6,463 nt of DNA, from the NCBI GenBank assembly GCA_934725525.1, contig CAKVCG010000097.1, positions 1 to 6,463 on the forward strand, in the 5' to 3' direction. This DNA comes from an uncultured Brachyspira sp. Its GTDB lineage: Bacteria > Spirochaetota > Brachyspiria > Brachyspirales > Brachyspiraceae. Below the pieces are notes generated by a model. It searched no databases. It saw only the letters and a program-made list of their open reading frames with translations, and was not told the DNA's origin. A program made the position numbers and the translations under genes. This document shows positions 1 to 5,932 of the stretch, piece by piece; within the stretch, counting starts at the first letter, position 1; every line of letters begins with the position of its first letter.

Positions 1-132
1 TTTTTAATGTATCAAGCGTCTTATAGCGAATTATATTTTACAAACATATTGTGGCCCGATTTTTCAAAAGAAGATTTCAAAAATTCAATAGAAGAATATT
101 CAAATAGAGTAAGAAGATTTGGAGGCTTATAA
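1..132 (+). CDS. uppS: Isoprenyl transferase (undecaprenyl diphosphate synthase), 3' end only
   Basis: This is the C-terminal 43 residues of a cis-prenyltransferase; the 5' part lies outside the window. The frame opens at base 1 and ends with TAA at 130-132. The visible residues include QASYSELYFTNILWPDF, then an acidic/aromatic helix, and the tail EYSNRVRRFGGL. The SELYFT...LWPDF block and the closing RRFGG are hallmarks of the UppS family, whose C-terminal region helps bind the isopentenyl diphosphate and the dimer partner. By family knowledge the enzyme condenses isopentenyl diphosphate onto farnesyl diphosphate to make the C55 lipid carrier for peptidoglycan and other surface glycans. Its stop codon overlaps the cdsA start by one base (TAATG), so the two are almost certainly co-transcribed and translationally coupled, as is common in bacteria. 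The identification is firm despite the short fragment. Confidence 0.93.
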   Translation, partial: FLMYQASYSELYFTNILWPDFSKEDFKNSIEEYSNRVRRFGGL

Positions 133-1037
133 TGAGAAAAAGGCTTATATCCGTAATTTTGACTTTGCCGTTATTTATCTTGATAATATTTTACGACAAA
201 GTTATATTTTTATTTCATTTGCTTATATTGTCGATTTCAATTTTTAGCGCGTCCGAAATTTTTTATATGGCGAAAGTGCATAGACAAAAAAATTTAAGAA
301 CGGTAATAACGACAATGATTGCGATGGCTTTGGGATATATCATAACTATTTGCGGACCTAAAGTTTTTGTAGGCGATTTTTCTTCTTTATATAAAATAGT
401 AGAAACAAAAAATCCTTCGATGGATTTGTCTTTGATTATGGTTTTCGCTTTGATAGCGGTTTTATTTTTAATAAATATTTTTAAGGTTAATGTTTCCACT
501 TTTGAAGAAAAAGGAAGAGCGATACTTACGGCGGTTTTCTGTTTTATATATGTCGGGCTTGGAATTTGGCATATATCTTTAACGAGGTTTATGCCGAGCG
601 GAAAATATTATATAGTTTTTATATTTTTATGCGCGTGGCTTAGCGATACGGGAGGTTATGTAATCGGGCGAAAATTGGGAAAACATAAACTTTCAAATAC
701 TGCGTCTCCAAATAAAAGCGTTGAAGGTTTTATCGGAATGTTTATATTAACGATTCCTTTGATTTTGCTTTATTATTATTTATATTCAAAAAATTATTTG
801 GTTTCTTTGCTTGGAAAAAATATTCCTAATTTTTCATTATCTCAAATTTTACTTTTAACTTCGACATTTATTCTTACAAGTTTTTTGGGAGATATGGGAG
901 AGAGTTTGATAAAGAGAATGTATGACACTAAAGATTCTTCAAAAATATTTCCGGGACATGGCGGAATTTTCGACATATTCGACAGCGTGATATTAACCGC
1001 TCCGATTTCTTATTATATATTTTTATTGTTGCAATAG
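132..1037 (+). CDS. cdsA: Phosphatidate cytidylyltransferase (CDP-diglyceride synthase)
   Basis: This 301-residue integral membrane enzyme makes CDP-diacylglycerol from phosphatidate and CTP, the branch point for bacterial phospholipids. About eight or nine hydrophobic segments are visible (roughly residues 5-20, 24-40, 58-77, 100-117, 130-150, 158-176, 200-218, 236-253 and 285-300). The family signature sits at residues 258-284: S258, K261-R262, K267-D268, then PGHGG (274-278), D281 and D284. A second conserved block is AWLSDTGGYVIGRKLG (168-183) followed by SPNKSVEG (192-199), matching the usual W..DT.AY..GR..G and SP.K..EG. The arginine normally found between D281 and D284 is isoleucine here (I282). 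The start overlaps the uppS stop, and GGAGG at 121-125 gives a strong ribosome binding site 6 nt upstream. The 3' end converges with a minus-strand gene 15 bp away, with no obvious hairpin terminator between them. Length and topology are normal for the family. Confidence 0.95.
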   Translation: MRKRLISVILTLPLFILIIFYDKVIFLFHLLILSISIFSASEIFYMAKVHRQKNLRTVITTMIAMALGYIITICGPKVFVGDFSSLYKIVETKNPSMDLSLIMVFALIAVLFLINIFKVNVSTFEEKGRAILTAVFCFIYVGLGIWHISLTRFMPSGKYYIVFIFLCAWLSDTGGYVIGRKLGKHKLSNTASPNKSVEGFIGMFILTIPLILLYYYLYSKNYLVSLLGKNIPNFSLSQILLLTSTFILTSFLGDMGESLIKRMYDTKDSSKIFPGHGGIFDIFDSVILTAPISYYIFLLLQ

Positions 1038-1052
1038 AAAATTAAAAAATTA

Positions 1053-1751
1053 TTATTTAAACGAAATATAATCTTTTTCTTTAATAATGAATTTATATTT
1101 ATTACTAAAATCTTCAACTATTATATCGCTTCCATTGAAATAGGCTTTATAAATAAAATCTAATTCTTTATTATAATTTTTCAATACGATATCTCTAATG
1201 TCCGTTAAAATTATATTTTGATTGTCGAGTTTATTCGGGTTTGAAAAATCGTATATTAAATAGCTAAATATTCTTTTGAAAGCGTTATTTTTTTCTTCCG
1301 AAAGATAAAACGCGTAAAAAATAATTCTGCCGTTTTCTATAAAATAATGTTCCAAATCCACAAATACCAATATTCCTTTATTTTCAATATATTTATTATT
1401 ATAAAAATTAATTTCTTCTTTGCCATCTTCCAAATTCAAAATAGAAAAACCCGACAAATCTCTATTGAATATAAAATAATTGTTTTCGTTTTTATGTTTT
1501 AAGATTTTGAAAATTTTCGCGTCATCGCTTTTATAATAAAAAATTTTCTTGTCAAAATTTAAAATCTCTCTTTCGTATCCGATTATATATTTGTTGTGAA
1601 TATTGCCGAAATATTTTTTATGTTTAATAATAAATTCGTTATTTATTTTATTTTCTCTTTCTTCTGCGAAATATTTTTCGTCGAATAAACCGCCGTATTT
1701 TATCCAATGATTTTTATATTCTTCGGTATAATAAAAATTTTCAAGTTTCAT
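1053..1751 (-). CDS. Hypothetical protein, 232 residues, unrecognised
   Basis: I do not recognise this protein. It has no signal peptide and no membrane segment, and it looks cytoplasmic. The composition is strikingly rich in Asn, Lys, Ile, Tyr, Phe and Glu, with many short alternating aromatic/charged stretches (for example KIFYYKSDD near 70 and GRIIFYAFYL near 140), which suggests a beta-rich fold. The N-terminus, MKLENFYYTEEYKNHWIKYG, is aromatic and polar. No catalytic motif or metal-binding pattern is evident. The ATG at 1749-1751 has no Shine-Dalgarno sequence before it, but a TATACT hexamer lies exactly 6 nt upstream, so the message may be leaderless. It is the last gene of the minus-strand series and converges on cdsA. 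The length and uninterrupted frame support a real gene. Small polymorphic proteins of this kind in AT-rich genomes are sometimes immunity or effector-linked proteins, but nothing here shows that. Confidence 0.75.
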   Translation of the reverse strand: MKLENFYYTEEYKNHWIKYGGLFDEKYFAEERENKINNEFIIKHKKYFGNIHNKYIIGYEREILNFDKKIFYYKSDDAKIFKILKHKNENNYFIFNRDLSGFSILNLEDGKEEINFYNNKYIENKGILVFVDLEHYFIENGRIIFYAFYLSEEKNNAFKRIFSYLIYDFSNPNKLDNQNIILTDIRDIVLKNYNKELDFIYKAYFNGSDIIVEDFSNKYKFIIKEKDYISFK

Positions 1752-1757
1752 GTTTTT

Positions 1758-1786
1758 AGTATAAAATAAAATTTCTATTTAATCAA
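1758..1786 (-). promoter_or_regulatory. Sigma-70-type promoter of the 232-residue gene, leaderless arrangement
   Basis: On the minus strand TTGATT (1781-1786) is followed after 17 bp by TATACT (1758-1763), and after exactly 6 more bases by the ATG of the hypothetical gene. That places the expected transcription start on the A of the ATG. The -10 matches consensus at 5 of 6 positions and the -35 at 4 of 6. The -35 overlaps the stop codon of the upstream small membrane ORF. In such AT-rich DNA a single match could be chance; the same geometry at the helicase gene makes it more credible. Confidence 0.5.
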
Positions 1787-1994
1787 TCTTAAAAATAATC
1801 GGAATTATAAAACAAACCGCAAACGAAAGTATTCCGTAAATATAAATATAAAGAACGGTTTTGTCATTTCCAATATTTTCTATCGTTTCGGATTTTAAAG
1901 ATTTTATAATAGATTTAATATTGCAAACGGAAATTATTATTAAATGAAGTAAAATTGAAAAGTTCGTTAAAAGTAAAATTATTTTTGTCGCCAT
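1779..1994 (-). CDS. Small membrane protein, possibly 5'-truncated
   Basis: From the first available ATG (1992-1994) this encodes 71 residues with two hydrophobic segments, roughly residues 4-24 (IILLLTNFSILLHLIIISV) and 48-68 (VLYIYIYGILSFAVCFIIPI), separated by a polar, lysine-rich loop. I cannot assign a family. The frame remains open upstream of this ATG as far as a stop at 2142-2144. The codons between about 2081 and 1995 read like a further membrane helix (FSALFNLVVLSATIF, then RIIEYGI). No ATG, GTG or TTG occurs in that stretch; the only near-cognate codon is CTG at 2049-2051. The true product may therefore be a three-helix protein with an unusual start, or a gene whose 5' end was lost when the upstream FkbM gene was joined to it. 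The ribosome binding site before the ATG is weak (GGGATT). The gene follows FkbM by 88 bp. Confidence 0.5.
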   Translation of the reverse strand: MATKIILLLTNFSILLHLIIISVCNIKSIIKSLKSETIENIGNDKTVLYIYIYGILSFAVCFIIPIIFKID

Positions 1995-2082
1995 AATCCC
2001 GTATTCGATAATTCTAAATATTGTAGCGCTTAAAACGACTAAATTAAACAGAGCGGAAAAATCGGAGTTATCAAATAAGTCG

Positions 2083-3066
2083 CTAATTATTTTTAGGTTT
2101 GCAAAAAAGAATAGTCTCTCCGCACCAAGGAGAAAAAGTCCTTATATAATATTGATAATCTTCGCCCATAATATTTTTTATAAAAAGCGGAATATCGTAA
2201 AAATCTTCCATAAAAAGTTTGCCTCCATGATAAATGGCAATCGCCAAATGAGGTTTGAATTTTTTAATAGTTTTTATCGCTCCCTCCAATATCGTTCTTT
2301 CCGCTCCTTCGACATCCATTTTTATATAATCTATTTTTTCTATATTATTTTCTTCGACAAATTTATCTATCGTAATTGCGTTTTTCTTTGAGGCGGGGGT
2401 ATTTTTAATCATAGAAACAAAATCAATTTCTTTTTCGGCGTTTGAAAATAAAATATTTTTTGTAATAACATTATTTAATTTATATTTATTTTTAATTTTT
2501 TGTAATATTTCGTATGCATAATTATCAGGCTCGAAAGCGTATATTTGCGCGTTGTCCAAACATTTTTTTGAAAAGAAATAAGCGGTGTCGCCTTTCCATG
2601 CTCCGATGTCGAATATTACGGCATCGTCTTTTACTTCAAAAATATTTTTAACATCATACTGCTTTTGTGAAAATATATGGAATAATGCAAAAGCTCCTAT
2701 CTCTTTCGGCAAGAAAATTCTTTTTGAAGTTAAAAAAATTATCATATTTATAATCCAAGAATATTCGGATATAGTTCCATATTTCAATCCAAAAATCAAT
2801 TCTTTTTTAAAATTTAAATGAACGTTAGGGTAAAACGATAACGTATATCTATATATTACTGCTTTATTAAAAAACTTTTTTGAAATATTATCTTCGAGCA
2901 TATCGTAAAATATATTAAAATTTTTTCCGTCAATTAACGCTTTGATAAAATTATCGCTACTTTCAATTTCGTTTATACGATTTTTATTGAATTTTTTTCC
3001 GATTAATTTTCTGCATTTATCTAATAATTCTTGCGAGATATTTTTTATATTATCGTTAGTTTGCAT
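2083..3066 (-). CDS. FkbM family SAM-dependent methyltransferase
   Basis: This is a 327-residue protein with a class I methyltransferase core in its second half. Motif I, VIFDIGAWKGDTAYFF, is at residues 150-164 and its Asp/Gly residues form the S-adenosylmethionine pocket. An acidic residue for the ribose hydroxyls lies in YAFEPD (176-181). The FkbM hallmark IKMDVEGAE is at 248-256, followed by HLAIAIYHGG (273-282). The C-terminus (GETILFCKPK) is also typical. The first ~140 residues are a helical, lysine-rich extension with no motif I recognise. Members of this family O-methylate sugars or polyketide hydroxyls, and in bacteria many act on surface or flagellar glycans; the substrate here is unknown and no glycosyltransferase is adjacent. 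The start is well supported by GGGAG at 3073-3077, 6 nt before ATG. Upstream lie a palindrome, a pentanucleotide repeat inside a leader ORF, and a promoter, so expression may vary with repeat number. Confidence 0.88.
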   Translation of the reverse strand: MQTNDNIKNISQELLDKCRKLIGKKFNKNRINEIESSDNFIKALIDGKNFNIFYDMLEDNISKKFFNKAVIYRYTLSFYPNVHLNFKKELIFGLKYGTISEYSWIINMIIFLTSKRIFLPKEIGAFALFHIFSQKQYDVKNIFEVKDDAVIFDIGAWKGDTAYFFSKKCLDNAQIYAFEPDNYAYEILQKIKNKYKLNNVITKNILFSNAEKEIDFVSMIKNTPASKKNAITIDKFVEENNIEKIDYIKMDVEGAERTILEGAIKTIKKFKPHLAIAIYHGGKLFMEDFYDIPLFIKNIMGEDYQYYIRTFSPWCGETILFCKPKNN

Positions 3067-3089
3067 AAATTTCTCCCGAATAAGAATAA

Positions 3090-3108
3090 ATGTTTAATGA
3101 GTAAACAT
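3090..3108. promoter_or_regulatory. 7-bp palindrome upstream of the FkbM gene
   Basis: ATGTTTA (3090-3096) and TAAACAT (3102-3108) are perfect inverted repeats around a 5-nt spacer. They lie 23-42 nt upstream of the FkbM start codon, between the repeat tract and the ribosome binding site. This could be an operator or a weak RNA hairpin near the translation start. Low GC makes chance palindromes fairly common, so the assignment is tentative. Confidence 0.3.
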
Positions 3109-3117
3109 AATTTAATT

Positions 3118-3228
3118 TTAAAATAAAACTATTGAATTGAATTGAATTGAATTGAATTGAATTGAATTGAATTGAATTGAATTGAATTGAATTGAATTCA
3201 TATCGTGAATCAAAACCTTTATAACCAT
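3118..3228 (-). CDS. Possible leader ORF containing the pentanucleotide repeat
   Basis: This 36-codon ORF begins MVIKVLIHDM, continues with four full NSIQF units encoded by the TCAAT repeat, and ends NSIVLF with TAA at 3118-3120, 51 nt before the FkbM ATG. It has no Shine-Dalgarno sequence, but its ATG lies exactly 6 nt after a TATAAT hexamer, the same geometry seen at the helicase start. Translation from a leaderless message is therefore plausible. The peptide itself looks like nothing known, and its role, if any, would be regulatory. The repeat is open in every frame on this strand, whereas on the + strand it contains TGA, so an uninterrupted read is partly expected of the repeat itself. 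There is no direct proof of translation. Confidence 0.3.
   Translation of the reverse strand: MVIKVLIHDMNSIQFNSIQFNSIQFNSIQFNSIVLF
3131..3195. repeat. Perfect pentanucleotide tandem repeat, (ATTGA)13
   Basis: Thirteen uninterrupted copies of ATTGA occupy 65 bp, followed by a partial unit ATT. On the transcribed strand of the flanking genes it reads (TCAAT)13. Perfect short tandem repeats of this length mutate readily by slipped-strand mispairing, and because 5 is not a multiple of 3, each gain or loss shifts reading frame. It lies in the predicted 5' region of the FkbM transcript. Confidence 0.98.
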
Positions 3229-3234
3229 AATAAA

Positions 3235-3262
3235 ATTATAAAATAAAATTAAAAAAAGTCAA
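3235..3262 (-). promoter_or_regulatory. Sigma-70-type promoter reading through the repeat into the FkbM gene
   Basis: On the minus strand TTGACT (3257-3262, 5 of 6 consensus) is followed after 16 bp by a perfect TATAAT (3235-3240). The ATG of the leader ORF starts 6 nt after it, at the predicted transcription start near 3228. The transcript would contain the whole pentanucleotide repeat and about 160 nt before the FkbM start. The -35 box lies 5 bp beyond the helicase stop codon, and no hairpin terminator is visible between the genes, so read-through from the helicase is also possible. Confidence 0.55.
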
Positions 3263-3266
3263 TAGT

Positions 3267-5816
3267 TTAATCCTCTGAAAGTGGGCGGCACACAAAAAAA
3301 TTATTCATATCTTCAAAAATTTCCCTCATACTTGCTTTTAATACTCTCGCTTTCGGAAGAGATTGAATGAATTTTACGCCGTAGTTTTTTCCGTAAAGCC
3401 TTCTATCCAAAACGAATACCACTCCTCTGTCTTCTTTGCTTCTTATGAGTCTTCCGAAACCTTGCTTGAATTTTATAACCGCTAAAGGCAACGAGTAATC
3501 CATAAACGCGTTTCCTCCGTTCTCTTCAATATATCTATATCTTCCTTCGCTTATCGGGTCCGTTGGCACGGCAAAAGGAAGTTTTGGAATTATTACCACT
3601 TCTAAATTTTTCCCCGAAACATCGACTCCTTCCCAAAAAGAATCTACTCCGTAAAGCACATTATTTGAAGAGGATTTAAACATATCGAGCAAAGTATGTC
3701 TATGTATCGAAGAAGTTTGAGCTAAAGGATTTATATTTTTTTTCTTTAATTCTTTTTCCGTGTTTTGATAAACATTAATAAGAGAAGAAAAAGATGTAAA
3801 CAATATAAAAGCTCTTCCGCCCGTTATGTCGCATATTTTGAGCAAAACTTTTGAAGTAAAATCGTTGAAAGTTTCGCTCGCCACATTGGGCATATCGGTA
3901 GCGATATAAAGCCTCGCGTTTTCTTCGTAATTGAAAGGAGATTCCAAATAAATTTCTATTTTTTTATTTTGTTCTATATAATCGAATCCGAGACGATTTG
4001 AAAAGAAATTAAAACTTTTTGAAACGGTTAAAGTCGCCGAATACATCGCTACAGTGTCGAATCTTGAATATAAAAAGTCGTTTAAACTTTTCGCAACGGT
4101 TACGGGAGTCAAATGCCAATTAAGAATTATGCTTCCTTTTTTTGTTAGTTTCGCTTCAATCCATCTTATATATTCGTCTTTTTTATAATCTATTGTCGAG
4201 TTTAAAGAGACGAGTTGATTTTTTAATCTCTCCAAATATGCATTTGACATTTGAGCGATTTCTTCATAGTCAAAATTATTTTCTATAGCTATATCAAAAA
4301 ATTTTTTATATAATCTGTCGCATAGATTAACCAAAGAGCCGATTATTATAACGATTTCTCTTAAAGGTTTTAATCCTTCTTTTTGCCAATGTTCCGCTCT
4401 CACTATTTCGGGGCTTATTCTAAATTTATATCCCAAGCCTTCTTTAGTTTTAATATTTTTATGGCAATAAGTTATGAATTGTTTTGAAGATTCGTCTACA
4501 ATATTTCTAACTCTATTCGTTATATCATGAGTTTGATTTATAAGTTCCATTATTTCGTTATAATCTTCATTTTTAATAATAGATTTTTTTTCGTTCACCA
4601 TATTATTAATACTTTCTATTATTCCGAGTCTTTTATTTTTTTTCATTCTTGAAATATAAAATAAAGCCTTCAATATTCCGTTTTTACTTCCTTCGTTTCC
4701 AAAATAACTCGATGCGGAATTTTCAAAATTATGAGCTTCGTCAATTATAACTTTCGTATATCTCGGGAGTAAACTATATCGCCCCGCAGTTTCGGCGTAT
4801 AAAGACAAATCCGCGCATAATATATGATGATTTACGATTAAAAGTTGAGATGCGTTTAACTGTTTTCGCATTTTATAAAAATAGCAGTCTTCCAAATATT
4901 CGCATTTTCTATGAGTGCAAGTATCGGTGTCGCAGCAAACCATTTCCCATAATTCGCTTTTCGGTTTATATCCCAAATCTGTTATCGAGCCGTCTTTAGT
5001 TATATTGAGCCAATTATTTACGCTTTCAAAAAAATTTATCTGCTCGTCAAAATCCAATTTGTCTATATCGTTTAATCCGTCTTTCACTTTTTTTACGCAT
5101 ACATAATTATTTCTTCCTTTAACTAAAGCGTATTTTACGTTTGGAGCGATTGTGTCGATTATAGAAGGCAAATCTTTTGAAATAATTTGTTCTTGCAAAT
5201 TAATCGTATTAGTCGAAACCACGATTCTCGTTTTATTTTCTTTAAGCCATAATAGAACGGGAATTAAATACGCGAAAGATTTTCCGATTCCCGTTCCCGC
5301 TTCCGATATTAAATGTTTATTATTATTAAAAGCTTCAATAGTCGCTTCTACAAGTTCGGTTTGTTCTTGTCTGTATTCGTATTTTTTTAATAATTTGCTT
5401 AAAAGTCCGTTTTCGGTAAACATAAATAAAGCTTCGGGAGAGTTTATAGTTTTTATGTCTTCCGATTTTATAGGACGAACGACTTCATAATAATCGTCAA
5501 CATCGTTATTTACAATATAGAAACCGACTCCAGCGTTGTTTCCAAGTTCGCTTGCAATCATTAAATCGGCTCTCGAAGGCGTTAATTGTCCCGATGGATG
5601 ATTATGAATAACGGCGTCAAATTCCAAAGATAAAGATATAATAGCGGGGACGGAATCTTTATTTCCTCTCGCCATAACTTCGATATGGTCTAAAATTCCA
5701 AAAGCGTTGAAATTTATTCCAAAATATACTTCGTTGCCGTAGGATTCGACTATAGATTTTCTCATAAAATTAACGGCTTCTACCGAAAATATATCATTTA
5801 ATTCTTTATCGTTCAT
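3267..5816 (-). CDS. dinG: DinG/XPD-type Fe-S helicase with N-terminal JAMM (RadC-like) domain
   Basis: This 849-residue protein joins two modules. Residues ~1-125 form a JAMM/MPN domain with a complete metal-site pattern: E29, H71, H73 in HNHPSG, S81 and D84 (H-x-H-x7-S-x2-D). HNHPSG is the form found in RadC proteins. Residues ~140-849 are a superfamily 2 helicase of the DinG/XPD type: Walker A AGTGIGKS (173-180), motif Ia STNTINLQEQ (201-210), four cluster cysteines C240, C300, C305 and C311 (the last three spaced as I recall for E. coli DinG), DEAH (359-362), YSATL (592-596), DSFWEGVD (725-732) and QGFGRLIRS (785-793). By family knowledge it is an ATP-dependent 5'-3' DNA helicase acting on R-loops, forks or damage structures. 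E. coli DinG lacks the N-terminal module, and Firmicutes DinG carry an exonuclease there instead. The ATG lacks a ribosome binding site and sits 6 nt after a -10 box. The JAMM substrate is unknown. Confidence 0.93.
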   Translation of the reverse strand: MNDKELNDIFSVEAVNFMRKSIVESYGNEVYFGINFNAFGILDHIEVMARGNKDSVPAIISLSLEFDAVIHNHPSGQLTPSRADLMIASELGNNAGVGFYIVNNDVDDYYEVVRPIKSEDIKTINSPEALFMFTENGLLSKLLKKYEYRQEQTELVEATIEAFNNNKHLISEAGTGIGKSFAYLIPVLLWLKENKTRIVVSTNTINLQEQIISKDLPSIIDTIAPNVKYALVKGRNNYVCVKKVKDGLNDIDKLDFDEQINFFESVNNWLNITKDGSITDLGYKPKSELWEMVCCDTDTCTHRKCEYLEDCYFYKMRKQLNASQLLIVNHHILCADLSLYAETAGRYSLLPRYTKVIIDEAHNFENSASSYFGNEGSKNGILKALFYISRMKKNKRLGIIESINNMVNEKKSIIKNEDYNEIMELINQTHDITNRVRNIVDESSKQFITYCHKNIKTKEGLGYKFRISPEIVRAEHWQKEGLKPLREIVIIIGSLVNLCDRLYKKFFDIAIENNFDYEEIAQMSNAYLERLKNQLVSLNSTIDYKKDEYIRWIEAKLTKKGSIILNWHLTPVTVAKSLNDFLYSRFDTVAMYSATLTVSKSFNFFSNRLGFDYIEQNKKIEIYLESPFNYEENARLYIATDMPNVASETFNDFTSKVLLKICDITGGRAFILFTSFSSLINVYQNTEKELKKKNINPLAQTSSIHRHTLLDMFKSSSNNVLYGVDSFWEGVDVSGKNLEVVIIPKLPFAVPTDPISEGRYRYIEENGGNAFMDYSLPLAVIKFKQGFGRLIRSKEDRGVVFVLDRRLYGKNYGVKFIQSLPKARVLKASMREIFEDMNNFFVCRPLSED

Positions 5817-5822
5817 TATTAA

Positions 5823-5851
5823 AATATAGTATAAATTAAAGCGTTTGTCAA
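5823..5851 (-). promoter_or_regulatory. Strong sigma-70-type promoter of the helicase, leaderless arrangement
   Basis: On the minus strand a perfect -35, TTGACA (5846-5851), is followed after 17 bp by TATATT (5823-5828, 5 of 6). Six bases later comes the helicase ATG at 5814-5816, so the predicted +1 is the start codon itself. No purine-rich ribosome binding site precedes the ATG. A TATACT (5828-5833) overlaps the -10 but would give a spacer of only 12 bp. Confidence 0.7.
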
Positions 5852-5877
5852 ATATTTATTTAATTTAGAATTTTTAT

Positions 5878-5904
5878 TTGACTTTTATAAAAAATTATTA
5901 TAAT
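5878..5904 (+). promoter_or_regulatory. Probable promoter of the broken lipoprotein gene
   Basis: TTGACT (5878-5883) and a perfect TATAAT (5899-5904) are separated by 15 bp, slightly short of optimal. The predicted start near 5911 would leave about 22 nt, including AAGGA at 5926-5930, before the ATG at 5933. It is divergent from the helicase promoter, with 26 bp between the two -35 boxes. Confidence 0.45.
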
Positions 5905-5932
5905 TATATATGGAAGATGAATTAAAAGGAAA

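Noticed and set aside
263..499. Minus-strand ORF of 78 codons inside cdsA
   Set aside because: It lies wholly within the strongly supported cdsA gene and has no promoter or family resemblance; it is an antisense shadow.
1038..1100. Terminator between the converging cdsA and 232-residue genes
   Set aside because: Only an imperfect, purely A/T inverted repeat (AAATTATTATTTAA with a bulged partner near 1079) is present, with no GC-containing stem, so it was not called.
3131..3195. The 5-bp repeat as a CRISPR array or replication iterons
   Set aside because: The units are directly adjacent with no spacers, and are far shorter than CRISPR repeats or typical iterons. No cas or rep gene is present.
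3196..3213. Imperfect hairpin at the repeat edge (TTCA...TGAA around ATATCG) as a helicase terminator
   Set aside because: The arms are short, bulged and AT-rich, and no T run follows on the minus strand.
3066..3228. FkbM being switched on or off by direct frame fusion with the repeat-containing ORF
   Set aside because: The FkbM frame has a TAA 30 nt upstream of its ATG and another at 3118-3120, so no copy number can produce an in-frame fusion. Only an indirect coupling model remains.
5152..5490. Plus-strand ORF of 112 codons opposite the helicase Walker A region, along with shorter ones at 4915-5106, 2585-2821 and 2152-2391
   Set aside because: All lie opposite highly conserved motifs of the helicase or FkbM genes and have no independent start signals.
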